Origin: Alteromonas gracilis
Lineage (GTDB): Bacteria; Pseudomonadota; Gammaproteobacteria; Enterobacterales; Alteromonadaceae
NCBI RefSeq assembly: GCF_002993325.1
Contig: NZ_PVNO01000027.1
Coordinates: 62,001-126,000 of the forward strand
DNA length: 64,000 nt
Direction of reading: 5' to 3'
This document shows positions 8,270 to 18,158 of this stretch, piece by piece. Both the position numbers and the translations under genes were made by a program. Positions within the stretch are counted from its first letter, which is position 1. The number at the start of each line of letters is the position of its first letter. The notes under the pieces were generated by a model. It was given only the letters and a program-made list of their open reading frames with translations, made no database searches and was not told the DNA's origin.

Positions 8270-9205
8270 ATGACCGATAAGTTCTACCTTGAAGAAGCCA
8301 TTGAAGATCTGCATACCTTGTTAGATATGACACGATGGGCAACCAGCCGTTTTAATGATGCGGCCTTGTACTTTGGGCATGGTACTGACAACGCGTGGGA
8401 CGAAGCTACTAGCCTTGTAATGCAGGCACTGCATTTACCTCATCCGATTTTAGAGCAGGCGGGTGAGAATGTTTTAAATTCCCGTTTGACGAAAAGCGAG
8501 CGCGAGAAAATTGCTGAGCTTGTTTTAAAGCGTGTACAAACGCGCATGCCATTGCCATATATTACTAATGAAGCCTGGTTCTGCGGTATGCCATTCTACG
8601 TAGACGAGCGAGTGCTTATTCCTCGTTCGCCGTTCGCTGAACTTATCCAAAATGAATTTGCCCCGTTTGTTGAGACCGCGCCTACTAGTATTCTTGACAT
8701 GTGCACAGGTGGAGCATGTATTGCTATCGCGCTTGCTCACGCGTATCCAGAAGCGCAGGTGGATGCGGTAGATATCAGCACAGATGCGCTGGAAGTGGCC
8801 GATATCAATATTCAGGAGCATGGTCTTAGCCACCGTGTTTATCCCATTCAGTCTGATTTGTTTTCAAGTTTAGAAGGGCAGAAGTACGACCTTATCGTAT
8901 CGAACCCGCCTTATGTTGATGCAGAAGACATGGCTGACCTGCCAGAAGAGTATCACCACGAACCTGAGCTGGCCCTTGCCGCCGGTGAAGATGGCCTAGA
9001 ACTAGTTGATATCATGCTCAAAGAAGCACCAACATACCTCAATGATGGCGGCTGGATATTTGTTGAAGTTGGGAACAGCGAAGTGCACATGAGCGAGCGT
9101 TTCCCGGGTTTGGAAGTCATTTGGCTAGAGTTTGAAAATGGCGGATCAGGTATTTTCGCGGTACGCAAAGACACATTAGTACAGTATTTTAGTAGTAAGG
9201 ATTAA
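8270..9205 (+). CDS. prmB: Ribosomal protein L3 glutamine methyltransferase
   Basis: A 311-residue SAM-dependent methyltransferase that N5-methylates a glutamine of ribosomal protein L3. It shows the DMCTGGACIAIA SAM-binding loop and the VSNPPYVDAEDM catalytic NPPY motif, and the N-terminal TRWATSRFNDAALYFGHGTDN typical of PrmB rather than PrmC. The frame opens earlier at 8225, but the ATG at 8270 (MTDKFYLEEA) matches the family N-terminus. aroC follows 9 bases after the stop, so prmB-aroC form an operon, as in E. coli. Confidence 0.95.
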   Translation: MTDKFYLEEAIEDLHTLLDMTRWATSRFNDAALYFGHGTDNAWDEATSLVMQALHLPHPILEQAGENVLNSRLTKSEREKIAELVLKRVQTRMPLPYITNEAWFCGMPFYVDERVLIPRSPFAELIQNEFAPFVETAPTSILDMCTGGACIAIALAHAYPEAQVDAVDISTDALEVADINIQEHGLSHRVYPIQSDLFSSLEGQKYDLIVSNPPYVDAEDMADLPEEYHHEPELALAAGEDGLELVDIMLKEAPTYLNDGGWIFVEVGNSEVHMSERFPGLEVIWLEFENGGSGIFAVRKDTLVQYFSSKD

Positions 9206-9214
9206 TAGTTAATT

Positions 9215-10312
9215 ATGTCAGGTAACAGCTTCGGAAAACTTTTCACTGTAACCACGTTTGGTGAAAGCCACGGCATTGCGATAGGCGGTGTAGTAGACGG
9301 TTGCCCTCCAGGACTTGAGATTACAGAAGAAGACCTTCAAGTTGATTTGGATAGACGTAAGCCGGGCACTTCACGTTACACCACGGCGCGAAGAGAAGAT
9401 GACGAAGTACAAATTCTATCTGGCGTATTTGAAGGTAAAACTACAGGTACAAGCATTGGCTTATTGATTAAAAACAAAGATCAGCGAAGCCAAGACTACG
9501 GTAATATCAAAGATCGTTTTCGTCCTGGGCATGCCGACTATACCTACGATCAAAAATACGGTAGCCGAGATTATCGCGGGGGCGGTCGTTCGTCAGCCCG
9601 CGAGACAGCGATTCGCGTAGCCGCTGGCGGTATTGCTAAGAAGTATTTAAAAGAAGTGCACGGTATAGAGGTGTTGGGCTATCTGTCTCAGCTGGGCCCT
9701 GTCACCGTTGATAAGGTTGACCACAGCGTAACCAACACCAATCCGTTTTTTTGCCCAGATGAATCTAAGCTTGAAGCACTTGATGAATACATGCGTGACC
9801 TTAAAAAATCTGGTGACAGCATTGGTGCTAAAGTGTCGGTGGTAGCGAAAAACGTACCCGTTGGCCTAGGCGAGCCTGTATTTGACAGGCTAGACGCTGA
9901 AATTGCCCACGCCATGATGGGCATTAACGCGGTAAAAGGCGTGGAAATTGGTGACGGCTTTGATGTTATTAACCAAAAAGGTAGCGAGCACCGCGATACG
10001 CTTACCCCTGAAGGCTTTACGTCTAATCACGCAGGTGGCGTACTAGGCGGCATCTCTACTGGCCAAGATATTGAAGTGCATATGGCACTCAAGCCTACCT
10101 CGAGCATTTCTGTTCCGGGCAAAACCATTAATAAAGACAATGAAGAAATTGATATTGTCACAAAAGGCCGTCACGACCCATGCGTTGGCATTCGCGCAGT
10201 GCCAATTGCCGAAGCTATGCTGGCGATAGTATTGATGGATCATTTGCTGCGTCACCGAGCGCAAAATGCAGGCGTGCTCTCGACCACTAAACCCATTGCG
10301 GGTCAGGCATAG
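9215..10312 (+). CDS. aroC: Chorismate synthase
   Basis: A 365-residue enzyme for the last step of the shikimate pathway: it converts 5-enolpyruvylshikimate-3-phosphate to chorismate using reduced FMN. The signature [10 protein letters not shown] near the N-terminus and [15 protein letters not shown] in the middle are both present, and the length is standard. The start is an ATG 9 bases after prmB, so translation is likely coupled. A terminator follows about 100 bases after the stop. Confidence 0.98.
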   Translation: MSGNSFGKLFTVTTFGESHGIAIGGVVDGCPPGLEITEEDLQVDLDRRKPGTSRYTTARREDDEVQILSGVFEGKTTGTSIGLLIKNKDQRSQDYGNIKDRFRPGHADYTYDQKYGSRDYRGGGRSSARETAIRVAAGGIAKKYLKEVHGIEVLGYLSQLGPVTVDKVDHSVTNTNPFFCPDESKLEALDEYMRDLKKSGDSIGAKVSVVAKNVPVGLGEPVFDRLDAEIAHAMMGINAVKGVEIGDGFDVINQKGSEHRDTLTPEGFTSNHAGGVLGGISTGQDIEVHMALKPTSSISVPGKTINKDNEEIDIVTKGRHDPCVGIRAVPIAEAMLAIVLMDHLLRHRAQNAGVLSTTKPIAGQA

Positions 10313-10412
10313 CGCCTTTTACTATCATCGCAGCAACGCTAATACCGCAACAGTTACACGGATTAAGAACGCGCAGTATTAACCTTGTGTTGCGCTAATT
10401 ATTTTCACCATT

Positions 10413-10445
10413 CGCCACTGCCAGTTTTGTGCTAGTGGCGTTTTT
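10413..10445 (+). terminator. Terminator after aroC, just before the MFS gene
   Basis: CGCCACT and AGTGGCG form a 7-bp stem with a 14-base loop, followed by TTTTT. The next start codon (TTG at 10463) is only 17 bases downstream. Confidence 0.8.
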
Positions 10446-10462
10446 GCATATGGAGATGTGAA

Positions 10463-11692
10463 TTGTCACACAACGGCCTAAAGAATACTGAAAGCGCTGG
10501 GGCAAACACAGTAAATTGCGCAGCAAGTAGCAAAACGGCACTCTTTATTCTTGCTATCACCTACTGGCTTTATTTCGGGCAGCTTGGTGTACTTGTACCC
10601 TATTTAGGAATCTTTCTTGATGGGCGGGGCTTTTCTTCAGCAGAGATTGGGGAGCTTTTTGCCGTCATCACCCTCGCGAGAATACTAGGGCCGGGACTGT
10701 GGGCTGGCGTAGCAGATAAAACAGGTAATGCTATTGGTGTTATGCGCTTGGGCTGTTTCCTTACCGCATTGACGTTCAGTTCGGTGCTCTATTTCACCAG
10801 CTTCTGGGGACTTACCCTGGCCTTCGGTTTAATGATGATGTTTTGGACGGCAGTGCTGCCGCAACTTGAAGTTATCACTATGAACTCGGTGGCGAACACT
10901 AATACCACCTACGGGCAAATAAGGTTGTGGGGAAGCGTTGGTTTTATTTGCTTAACGGTAGGTGTTGGAAAGGCCCTGGATATTTTTTCTACCGACACGC
11001 CCGTACATGCCAGTATTTTTGTGCTGGCGCTTTTATTCATCAGTACTTTATTTATACGCGCACCGAAAGAGTCTGCGCCTGAGAGTTCTGCGGTGGGCAG
11101 TATTTGGAAATTCGCAAAGCAAAAACCTTTTGCGGTGTTTATCTTTGCTTCTGCATGTTTGCAAATCAGTTTTGGAGCCTATTACGGTTTTTTTGCACTT
11201 TATATGCGCGACCTTGAATACAGCGGCCAGGAAACTGGGATCTTTATCGCGCTGGGTGTATTGGCTGAGGTAGGAATATTTCTTATCGCCCGCCGGCTTA
11301 TCAGTCAGTTTGGCGTATGGAACCTACTATTTTTGAGCATTGCGCTAACAGGGCTACGTTGGTACGTGATGGCGGCGTTTGCTGATTTCTTTATGGTTAT
11401 CGTGCTGAGCCAACTTATTCATGCCCTAAGCTTTGGGTTAACCCATGCAGTATCGGTACACTTTATCCATCAGTTTTTACCTAAGGCGTATCACAGCCGG
11501 GGGCAAGCCGTTTATATCAGTGTAGCCTTTGGCCTTGGTGGCGCCTTTGGCAACTATATGGCAGGTCAGCAATGGCAGCAAGGAACGAATGCCTATGAGA
11601 CGTTCGTCACTGCTGCGGTATTTGCTGCAATAGGCGCGCTGTCATTGTTAATTTGTTCACGAAAAGAGATGGAAAGTGCAAAGGCGGCTTAA
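10463..11692 (+). CDS. MFS permease of the HcaT / phenylpropionate-permease-like type
   Basis: A 409-residue protein with about twelve predicted membrane helices and little else. YWLYFGQLGVLVPYLGIFLDGRGFSSAEIGELFAV is the N-terminal hallmark of the MFS_1-like group that includes E. coli HcaT and nucleoside-type symporters. The start is a TTG at 10463 after a GGAG ribosome site at 10452-10455. The substrate cannot be deduced. An aroC terminator ends 17 bases before the start, so the promoter must lie upstream of it or the gene relies on read-through. Confidence 0.85.
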   Translation: MSHNGLKNTESAGANTVNCAASSKTALFILAITYWLYFGQLGVLVPYLGIFLDGRGFSSAEIGELFAVITLARILGPGLWAGVADKTGNAIGVMRLGCFLTALTFSSVLYFTSFWGLTLAFGLMMMFWTAVLPQLEVITMNSVANTNTTYGQIRLWGSVGFICLTVGVGKALDIFSTDTPVHASIFVLALLFISTLFIRAPKESAPESSAVGSIWKFAKQKPFAVFIFASACLQISFGAYYGFFALYMRDLEYSGQETGIFIALGVLAEVGIFLIARRLISQFGVWNLLFLSIALTGLRWYVMAAFADFFMVIVLSQLIHALSFGLTHAVSVHFIHQFLPKAYHSRGQAVYISVAFGLGGAFGNYMAGQQWQQGTNAYETFVTAAVFAAIGALSLLICSRKEMESAKAA

Positions 11693-11711
11693 AATCTTGT
11701 TTTGAGGGCTG

Positions 11712-11733
11712 ACCGCAGGCTTACGCCTGCGGT
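11712..11733. terminator. Hairpin between convergent MFS gene and ycgB
   Basis: ACCGCAGGC, loop TTAC, GCCTGCGGT: a perfect 9-bp stem that includes the ycgB stop codon. It has no strong T-tract on either side, so it may be a 3'-end stabiliser or a bidirectional terminator. Confidence 0.55.
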
Positions 11734-13268
11734 GGGCGCTTACACTCTGCTATCACTTCAACGCCGTCATCGCCATTGTCTTGCTCTAAGCGTACGTCGA
11801 ATTTCCAAAGTCTGTGCAGATGGCGCATGACTTCATCTTTTGAATCCCCTAGGGGAATGCCCCGCTGAGGAATATAGCGAAGGGTGAGCGAGCGATCGCC
11901 TCTTACGTCCACATTGTGTACCTGAATATTAGGTTCCAAATTGCTCAAATTGTATTGGGCAGATAGCTTCTCCTTGATAATTTGATAACCCATTTCATCG
12001 TGAATAGCACTCACTGCTATAAAAGGCTTTTTGGTGTCGTCTTCGAGAGCGAATAACTTGAAGTCGCGAATGACTTTGGGCGACAAAAACTGACTGATAA
12101 AACTTTCGTCTTTAAAGTTTTCCATAGCGAAATGCACGGTTTCCAACCAGTCCTTACCGGCTATGCTTGGCAAATACTTATAATCTTCCTCGGTAGGCGA
12201 CTGGCAAACCCGCTTAATGTCCATAAACATGGAAAAGCCTAACGCATACGGGTTTATACCGGAGTAATAGGGACTATTGTACTCTGGTTGCATGACTACG
12301 CTTGAATGACTGTGCAAAAACTCCATCATAAAGCGGTCGCTTACTAAACCTTCATCATACATCTGATTTAAAATATGATAGTGCCAAAAGCAGGCCCACC
12401 CCTCGTTCATTACTTGAGTTTGTTTCTGCGGATAAAAATACTGGGAAACTTTTCGTACAATACGCACAATTTCACGCTGCCAAGGTTCAAGTAGCGGTGC
12501 GTTTTTCTCGATAAAATAAAGCAGGTTTTCCTGGGGCTCTTGTGGAAACCGAATTTTTTCTTTGTGTTTGCTGTGCGGACTATCGGGGAGGGTTCGCCAT
12601 AGTTCATTTACCTGAGACTGAAGGTATGCTTCCCGTTCTTCTTGTCTGTTTTTCTCTTCTTGTAACGAGATTTTCTGTGGACGTTTGTAGCGGTCGACGC
12701 CATAGTTCATTAGCGCGTGACAGGAATCAAGTATGTTTTCTACGTCTTCATAGCCGTATTTCTGTTCGCACTTTGCAATATAGTTTTTGGCAAAAACTAA
12801 ATAATCGATAATCGAGCTGGCGTCAGTCCAGGTTTTAAATAAGTAGTTCCCTTTAAAGAATGAATTGTGGCCATAACAGGCATGTGCCATAACCAGTGCT
12901 TGCATCGTAATGGTGTTTTCTTCCATTAGATATGCAATGCAGGGATCAGAATTAATAACGATTTCGTAAGCCAGACCCATTTGTCCACGACGATATTGCT
13001 GCTCAGTTTGAATAAATTTTTTGCCAAAACTCCAGTGGGTATAATTAAGTGGCATGCCTATGCTAGCGTACGCATCCATCATTTGCTCTGCGGTTATTAC
13101 CTCAATTTGGTTAGGGTAAGTGTCGAGTTTAAATTTCTTCGCAATGCGATCGATGTGCTGTTCGTATTTTTCAATAAGCGGAAATGTCCAGTCAGGCCCA
13201 TCGCTTAATAAATGGCGTTTTGATGATTCAGGCTTGCTGTTTTCTTTTGCCATAGCATCGGTTGTCAT
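11721..13268 (-). CDS. ycgB: SpoVR family protein YcgB
   Basis: A 515-residue cytoplasmic protein of the SpoVR/YcgB family, close to the usual 510. Typical motifs are HACYGHNSFFKGNYLF, QTQVMNEGWACFWHYHI and NPYALGFSMFMDIKR. The biochemical role is not known; in E. coli ycgB belongs to the RpoS stress regulon. The frame is open to 13400, but the ATG at 13268 lies behind AAGGAGCC and directly follows the yeaH stop by one base. That spacing shows translational coupling in a yeaG-yeaH-ycgB operon. Confidence 0.93.
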   Translation of the reverse strand: MTTDAMAKENSKPESSKRHLLSDGPDWTFPLIEKYEQHIDRIAKKFKLDTYPNQIEVITAEQMMDAYASIGMPLNYTHWSFGKKFIQTEQQYRRGQMGLAYEIVINSDPCIAYLMEENTITMQALVMAHACYGHNSFFKGNYLFKTWTDASSIIDYLVFAKNYIAKCEQKYGYEDVENILDSCHALMNYGVDRYKRPQKISLQEEKNRQEEREAYLQSQVNELWRTLPDSPHSKHKEKIRFPQEPQENLLYFIEKNAPLLEPWQREIVRIVRKVSQYFYPQKQTQVMNEGWACFWHYHILNQMYDEGLVSDRFMMEFLHSHSSVVMQPEYNSPYYSGINPYALGFSMFMDIKRVCQSPTEEDYKYLPSIAGKDWLETVHFAMENFKDESFISQFLSPKVIRDFKLFALEDDTKKPFIAVSAIHDEMGYQIIKEKLSAQYNLSNLEPNIQVHNVDVRGDRSLTLRYIPQRGIPLGDSKDEVMRHLHRLWKFDVRLEQDNGDDGVEVIAECKRPPQA

Positions 13269-13269
13269 A

Positions 13270-14556
13270 TTAGGCTCCTTGCTGCGCATCTTGTGCAGAG
13301 CGTTTGAATAACTCTCTGAACACAGGGTAGATGTCGGCCTGGGTTTGTATGTGCTTACATACAAAATTATCGTGAGTGGCGGCAACTTTCTCATATTCAC
13401 GCCACAAACTTTGGTGTTGTCTTTCTGTTATTTCGATATAAGCGTAATAGCGGGTCGCCGGTAGTAACTTGGCTGTTAGCAGGTCGCGACATTGCGGTGA
13501 ATCATCAGCCCAGTTGTCGCCATCTGATGCCTGTGCAGCATAGATATTCCAATTTCCATCGCTGTAGCGCTCGCGAACCACTTCGTCCATCAATTTCAAA
13601 GCACTCGAAACGATGGTGCCCCCCGTTTCTTGTGAATAGAAGAACTCTTGCTCATCGACTTCTTTGGCTTGAGTATGGTGGCGAATATAGACCACCTCTA
13701 CATTTTCGTAGGTGCGCGTTAAAAACAGATATAGCAAGATATAAAATCGTTTAGCCATGTCTTTGGTGGCCTGATCCATTGAGCCTGACACATCCATTAG
13801 ACAGAACATTACGGCTTTACTCGAGGGAAGAGGGCGTCTGTCATAATTTTTAAAACGCAAATCGAAGGTGTCGATAAAAGGCACCCTTGCAATTTTCGCT
13901 TTAAGTGTTTCGATTTCTTCTTTTAATGCATTTATTGCAAACGTATTCTCGTGTTTGTCCTCCACAAACAGTGCAAGCTTTTCTTCAAGCTCTCTGAGTT
14001 TCTTTCTATCACTGCCGCTAAGGGCAATGCGCCTTGCAACGGAGCCTTTTAGCGAACGAATAATATCTAAATTACTCGGCACGCCGTCGGTTTGATAACC
14101 AGCGCGATAAGTTTCAAATTGTGTAACTTTATCAAACTGATTTTTCTTTAAGTTAGGTAACGCTAAATCTTCAAACAGTAAGTCTAAATATTCGTCTTTG
14201 GATATTGAAAAAACAAACTCATCCTGACCTTCGCCTTCATTGCTTGCATCGCCTTCACCTGCACCCTGACCACCGCCACCGGGTGGCCGGTCAATTTTGT
14301 CACCCGCTAAGAATTGATCATTGCCGGGGTGCACAATGTCTCTACTGCCACCTCGACCTGTATGAAAAATAGGTTCAGAAATATCTCTGGCGGGAATGCT
14401 AATTTGTTCGCCAGAATCTAAGTCGGTTACCGAGCGTTTGCCTACCGCATCAGAAACCGCGCGCTTTATCTGCTGTTTATAGCGCTTGATAAAGCGTTGG
14501 CGGTTTACCGTGCTCTTACCTTTGCTGTTTAACCTTCGGTCAATAAAATGCGCCAT
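13270..14556 (-). CDS. yeaH: YeaH/YhbH family protein with VWA-like domain
   Basis: A 428-residue protein, very similar across its length to E. coli YeaH. FIDRRLN at the N-terminus, a glycine-rich linker ([12 protein letters not shown]), [15 protein letters not shown], and a von Willebrand-type MIDAS motif ([14 protein letters not shown]) are all present. It acts with the YeaG kinase in stress responses and has no known enzymatic activity. I choose the ATG at 14556 over a GTG two codons upstream because it matches the family start. It lies between yeaG and ycgB, with a long perfect hairpin in front. Confidence 0.95.
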   Translation of the reverse strand: MAHFIDRRLNSKGKSTVNRQRFIKRYKQQIKRAVSDAVGKRSVTDLDSGEQISIPARDISEPIFHTGRGGSRDIVHPGNDQFLAGDKIDRPPGGGGQGAGEGDASNEGEGQDEFVFSISKDEYLDLLFEDLALPNLKKNQFDKVTQFETYRAGYQTDGVPSNLDIIRSLKGSVARRIALSGSDRKKLRELEEKLALFVEDKHENTFAINALKEEIETLKAKIARVPFIDTFDLRFKNYDRRPLPSSKAVMFCLMDVSGSMDQATKDMAKRFYILLYLFLTRTYENVEVVYIRHHTQAKEVDEQEFFYSQETGGTIVSSALKLMDEVVRERYSDGNWNIYAAQASDGDNWADDSPQCRDLLTAKLLPATRYYAYIEITERQHQSLWREYEKVAATHDNFVCKHIQTQADIYPVFRELFKRSAQDAQQGA

Positions 14557-14593
14557 ACACACCTGCTTACTTTGTTGTGAACGTCAAATACCC

Positions 14594-14625
14594 GTTTTAA
14601 AGCGTGCCAGTGCACGCTTTAAAAC
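14594..14625 (-). promoter_or_regulatory. 14-bp perfect stem-loop between yeaG and yeaH
   Basis: GTTTTAAAGCGTGC and GCACGCTTTAAAAC pair perfectly across a 4-base loop in the 84-base intercistronic space. It lacks a downstream T-run beyond the stem itself. It may partly terminate or stabilise the yeaG end of the mRNA and set the ratio of kinase to YeaH/YcgB. Confidence 0.6.
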
Positions 14626-14640
14626 CACGTAGTTCAAGCC

Positions 14641-16563
14641 CTATGATGCTTTACGTACGCGCAAGTACCATTCACATAGCAGTCGAACTTGTTTCTGCGT
14701 ATAGCCTTTTTCGGTCATGCGGTTTACAAAGTCGTCGTGCTTTTTCTGCTCGTCTGCAGAGCCTTTGGTGTTGAAAGAGATAACCGGCAGCAAGTCTTCC
14801 GTGTTAGAGAACATTTTCTTCTCAATCACGGTGCGCAGTTTTTCATAGCTAGTCCACGCTGGGTTTTTACCGCTGTTATTTGCACGAGCCCTCAAAACAA
14901 AGTTAACGATTTCGTTACGGAAGTCTTTCGGGTTACTGATTCCGGCAGGCTTCTCCGTTTTTTCTAACTCTGCATTGAGAGATGCTCTGTCAAACAGCTG
15001 CCCGGTTTCTGGGTCGCGATACTCTTGGTCTTGGATCCAGAAGTCAGCATAGGTTACGTAGCGATCGAATAAATTTTGTCCATACTCAGAGTAAGATTCT
15101 AAATATGCAGTTTGAATTTCTTTTCCGATGAACTCTACGTAGCGTGGAATTAAGAAACCTTTTAAGAACTCCAGATACTTATCTGCGGTTTCTTGTGGGA
15201 ATTGCTCACGTTCAATTTGACGCTCCAATACATAGAACAAATGAACCGGGTTTGCCGCCACTTCTTGATGGTCGAAGTTAAAAACACGAGAGAGGATCTT
15301 AAATGCAAATCGAGTAGATAACCCTTCCATACCCTCGTCGACACCCGCGTAATCGCGGTATTCCTGATATGACTTAGCTTTCGGGTCAGTGTCTTTTAAG
15401 CTTTCACCGTCATAGACTCGCATTTTGGAAAACAAGCTGGAATTTTCAGGCTCTTTTAAACGAGATAACACGGTAAATTGAGCTAAGCATTCTAAAGTGT
15501 CTGGGGCACAAGGTGCACCGTTAAGCTCACTACTATCCAACAGCTTCTTGTATATGCGAATCTCTTCACTAACTCGTAAACAATAAGGCACTTTTACAAT
15601 GTAGACTCGGTCTAGGAAGGCTTCATTGTTTTTATTGTTTCTAAAGGTCTGCCACTCAGATTCATTGGAGTGGGCCAAAATTAGACCGTCGAAAGGAAGG
15701 GCAGAGAAGCCCTCTGTCGGGTTATAGTTGCCTTCTTGTGTGGCGGTTAACAGTGGGTGCAGCACCTTAATGGGCGCTTTAAACATTTCCACAAATTCCA
15801 TTAACCCCTGATTGGCTTTACACAACGAGCCAGAATAACTGTAAGCGTCAGGGTCGTTTTGTGCATATTGCTCTAACCGACGAATGTCTACTTTACCCAC
15901 TAACGCTGAAATATCCTGGTTGTTCTCATCACCGGGTTCTGTTTTCGCTATACCCACTTGGTCTAGCACCGAAGGGTAAACCCGAACAACTCTGAACTGA
16001 GTAATATCGCCGTTAAATTCATGTAGGCGCTTGCGAGCCCATGGCGACATTATGGTTTTTAAATAGCGCTTAGGAATGCCATATTCTTTCTCTAAGATGT
16101 CACCGTCTTCTTTAACATCAAATAGACAGAAAGGGTGGTCGTTGACTGGAGACCCTTTAAGCATATAGATAGGTACGTGCTGCATCAGCTCTTTAAGACG
16201 CTCTGCTAGCGAGGACTTACCGCCGCCCACAGGGCCAAGTAAATAAAGAATTTGTTTCTTCTCTTCGAGCCCTTGTGCGGCATGCTTAAGATAAGAAACG
16301 ATTTGCTCTATTGCTTCTTCCATACCGTAGAATTCTGAAAAAGCTGGATATCGAGAAATAACGCGGTTTGAGAATATGCGGCTGAGCGCCGGGTCGTTGG
16401 CAGTGTCGATTAGTTCTGGCTCACCAATAGCTTGTAGCAAACGTTCTGCAGCGTTTGCATAAGCGCTTTGATCTTCCTTACAGATTTCAAGGAACTCCCC
16501 AATGGTGAACTCTTCCTGTTTTCGCTCTTCATAGCGACTTTGATAGTGTTCAAAAATACCCAT
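14641..16563 (-). CDS. yeaG: PrkA-family serine protein kinase YeaG
   Basis: A 640-residue AAA+-type protein kinase, near the 644 of E. coli YeaG. A Walker A (GPVGGGKS, residues 110-117) lies in the N-terminal PrkA AAA domain, and the C-terminal PrkA domain follows. In E. coli it works with YeaH in nitrogen starvation and acid/stationary-phase adaptation. It starts at an ATG behind a GGGG ribosome site and is the first gene of the yeaG-yeaH-ycgB operon. The order fuses into one unit genes that E. coli keeps at two loci. Confidence 0.95.
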   Translation of the reverse strand: MGIFEHYQSRYEERKQEEFTIGEFLEICKEDQSAYANAAERLLQAIGEPELIDTANDPALSRIFSNRVISRYPAFSEFYGMEEAIEQIVSYLKHAAQGLEEKKQILYLLGPVGGGKSSLAERLKELMQHVPIYMLKGSPVNDHPFCLFDVKEDGDILEKEYGIPKRYLKTIMSPWARKRLHEFNGDITQFRVVRVYPSVLDQVGIAKTEPGDENNQDISALVGKVDIRRLEQYAQNDPDAYSYSGSLCKANQGLMEFVEMFKAPIKVLHPLLTATQEGNYNPTEGFSALPFDGLILAHSNESEWQTFRNNKNNEAFLDRVYIVKVPYCLRVSEEIRIYKKLLDSSELNGAPCAPDTLECLAQFTVLSRLKEPENSSLFSKMRVYDGESLKDTDPKAKSYQEYRDYAGVDEGMEGLSTRFAFKILSRVFNFDHQEVAANPVHLFYVLERQIEREQFPQETADKYLEFLKGFLIPRYVEFIGKEIQTAYLESYSEYGQNLFDRYVTYADFWIQDQEYRDPETGQLFDRASLNAELEKTEKPAGISNPKDFRNEIVNFVLRARANNSGKNPAWTSYEKLRTVIEKKMFSNTEDLLPVISFNTKGSADEQKKHDDFVNRMTEKGYTQKQVRLLCEWYLRVRKAS

Positions 16564-16719
16564 GAATACCCCTTAAATACGGAACCCCGTAATTTCAGCT
16601 TAGTACGTATTTGGGAAAAGGATAGTAATTATTGTGTATAGTTTTTAATCTATTGGTCTAAAGGAAAATGCAACTTTAATAAGAATTTAGTGTCTCTTAA
16701 CGAACAATTTCACATAAAT

Positions 16720-16747
16720 AAAAGCCCCGCTCGTGAGCGGGGCTTTT
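16720..16747 (-). terminator. Rho-independent terminator of sodB
   Basis: AAAAGCCCCGCT, loop CGTG, AGCGGGGCTTTT: a perfect 12-bp stem with A/T flanks on both sides. It lies 58 bases past the sodB stop, and could also work for plus-strand transcripts. Confidence 0.9.
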
Positions 16748-16805
16748 CATTCAAATTTATTAACGCTATGCAGAACTAAATGTGTTCCACATTAAGGCAT
16801 TTGGC

Positions 16806-17387
16806 TTACGCGAAGTTTTTGCTTGCGAATTCCCAGTTAACCAGTGCCCAGAAGTTTTCTAGGTACTTAGGACGCGCGTTACGGTAATCGATATAGTAAG
16901 CGTGTTCCCAAAGGTCGACTGTTAGTACTGGTGTAAGGTCGTCACCAGAAATTGGCGTTTCTGCATTGCTAGTGTTAACGATATCTAGGCTGCCGTCTGC
17001 AGTTTTAACAAGCCATGTCCAGCTTGAGCCGAAGTTGTTCACTGCTTTGTCGTTAAACGCTGCTTGGAAATCTGCAAATGAGCCCCATTTTGCGTTAATC
17101 GCATCAGCTAGTGCGCCAGTAGGCTCGCCGCCGCCATTTGGGCTAAGGCAGTGCCAGTAGAACGTGTGGTTCCAAACTTGTGCTGCGTTATTGAAAACAC
17201 CGCCTTCAGAAGATTTGATGATTTCTTCTAGGCTTTTGTTTTCCATATCAGTACCTTCAACTAGGCCGTTAAGCTTAGTTACATAAGTAGCGTGGTGCTT
17301 GCCATAGTGATATTCAAGCGTTTCAGCAGAAATATGCGGTTCTAGTGCATTTTGTTCGTATGGTAATGCTGGTAATTCAAAAGCCAT
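16806..17387 (-). CDS. sodB: Superoxide dismutase [Fe]
   Basis: A 193-residue iron superoxide dismutase, exactly the length of E. coli SodB; it disproportionates superoxide to oxygen and hydrogen peroxide in the cytoplasm. It has [29 protein letters not shown] (metal histidine), NHTFYWHCL (metal histidine) and [16 protein letters not shown] (metal Asp and His). The frame opens four codons earlier, but the ATG at 17387 follows GGAGA and gives the family start. It diverges from grxD, an arrangement near that of enteric genomes. Confidence 0.97.
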   Translation of the reverse strand: MAFELPALPYEQNALEPHISAETLEYHYGKHHATYVTKLNGLVEGTDMENKSLEEIIKSSEGGVFNNAAQVWNHTFYWHCLSPNGGGEPTGALADAINAKWGSFADFQAAFNDKAVNNFGSSWTWLVKTADGSLDIVNTSNAETPISGDDLTPVLTVDLWEHAYYIDYRNARPKYLENFWALVNWEFASKNFA

Positions 17388-17736
17388 GACGGTCTCCATG
17401 TTGGTTTAGTATTTTAGTCTAAAGCACACTTATCTTCGCCTGTTCAATAAGTGCCAATCAACCCTTGGTTGTCTATATCACTTTAGATGATAAAGCATAT
17501 CCCAAATGTGGGGATAAAGTCCTATAACTCAATGACAAAATTGTGAAATTTTTTAAAAACCAATGTTTATCATCGAAGATAATGATTCGGTGTACTGGTA
17601 GATAGCATTACAGGCAGTGAAAAGATCAATATGGTGATGAGTAATTAACGCTAAAAATATGATACCCTCCACCTTGATAAATCATTCATGCATTCCCACT
17701 TAACTGGGAATACACTTTTGTGCTCAGAGGAATCAA
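17388..17736. other. Divergent sodB/grxD regulatory region
   Basis: About 349 bases with no gene. It must contain both promoters. The segment near 17566-17587 (TTATCATCGAAGATAATGATT) partly resembles a Fur box, which would fit an Fe-dependent enzyme pair, but the match is imperfect and I give it low weight. Confidence 0.4.
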
Positions 17737-18087
17737 ATGGATAATACTGAAAATCAATCAACGCTGGATAGAATCAAGCAGCAAATCGAAGAAAACCCAA
17801 TTTTGTTGTACATGAAAGGTTCACCAAAACTGCCTAGCTGTGGCTTTTCTTCACAAGCATCGCAAGCGTTGATGTCATGTGGCGAACCATTTGCGTATGT
17901 CGATATTCTACAAAACCCAGATATCCGCGCTGAACTGCCAAAGTATGCGAACTGGCCAACTTTCCCACAGTTGTGGGTAGAGGGTGAGTTAGTGGGTGGT
18001 TGCGACATTATTATTGAAATGTTCCAGCAAAACGAACTACAGCCGCTTATCAAAGAAACTGCTGCTAAGTACAAAGAAGCAGAATAA
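17737..18087 (+). CDS. grxD: Monothiol glutaredoxin, CGFS type
   Basis: A 116-residue glutaredoxin with the active-site CGFS (35-38), followed by WPTFPQLWVEGELVGGCDII, the glutathione-binding half. CGFS glutaredoxins bind and transfer [2Fe-2S] clusters with glutathione rather than reduce disulfides. The start is the ATG at 17737 behind AGAGGAA. A terminator follows, so it is a single-gene unit. It sits next to sodB, as in E. coli. Confidence 0.96.
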   Translation: MDNTENQSTLDRIKQQIEENPILLYMKGSPKLPSCGFSSQASQALMSCGEPFAYVDILQNPDIRAELPKYANWPTFPQLWVEGELVGGCDIIIEMFQQNELQPLIKETAAKYKEAE

Positions 18088-18131
18088 TCGTTGTCTTAAA
18101 TCCCCTATTTTTACAATCATAAAAATAGATT

Positions 18132-18158
18132 AAAAAGCCGGCTTATAGCTGGCTTTTT
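18132..18158 (+). terminator. Rho-independent terminator of grxD
   Basis: AAAAAGCCGGCT and AGCTGGCTTTTT form a 12-bp stem with one G-U pair and a 3-base loop, ending in a T-tract. Confidence 0.85.

Noticed and set aside
12542-12811. Plus-strand frame inside ycgB
   Set aside because: A shadow of the well-matched SpoVR coding sequence.
17566-17587. Fur box between sodB and grxD
   Set aside because: Only partly matches the consensus and is not symmetric enough to call as a separate site.
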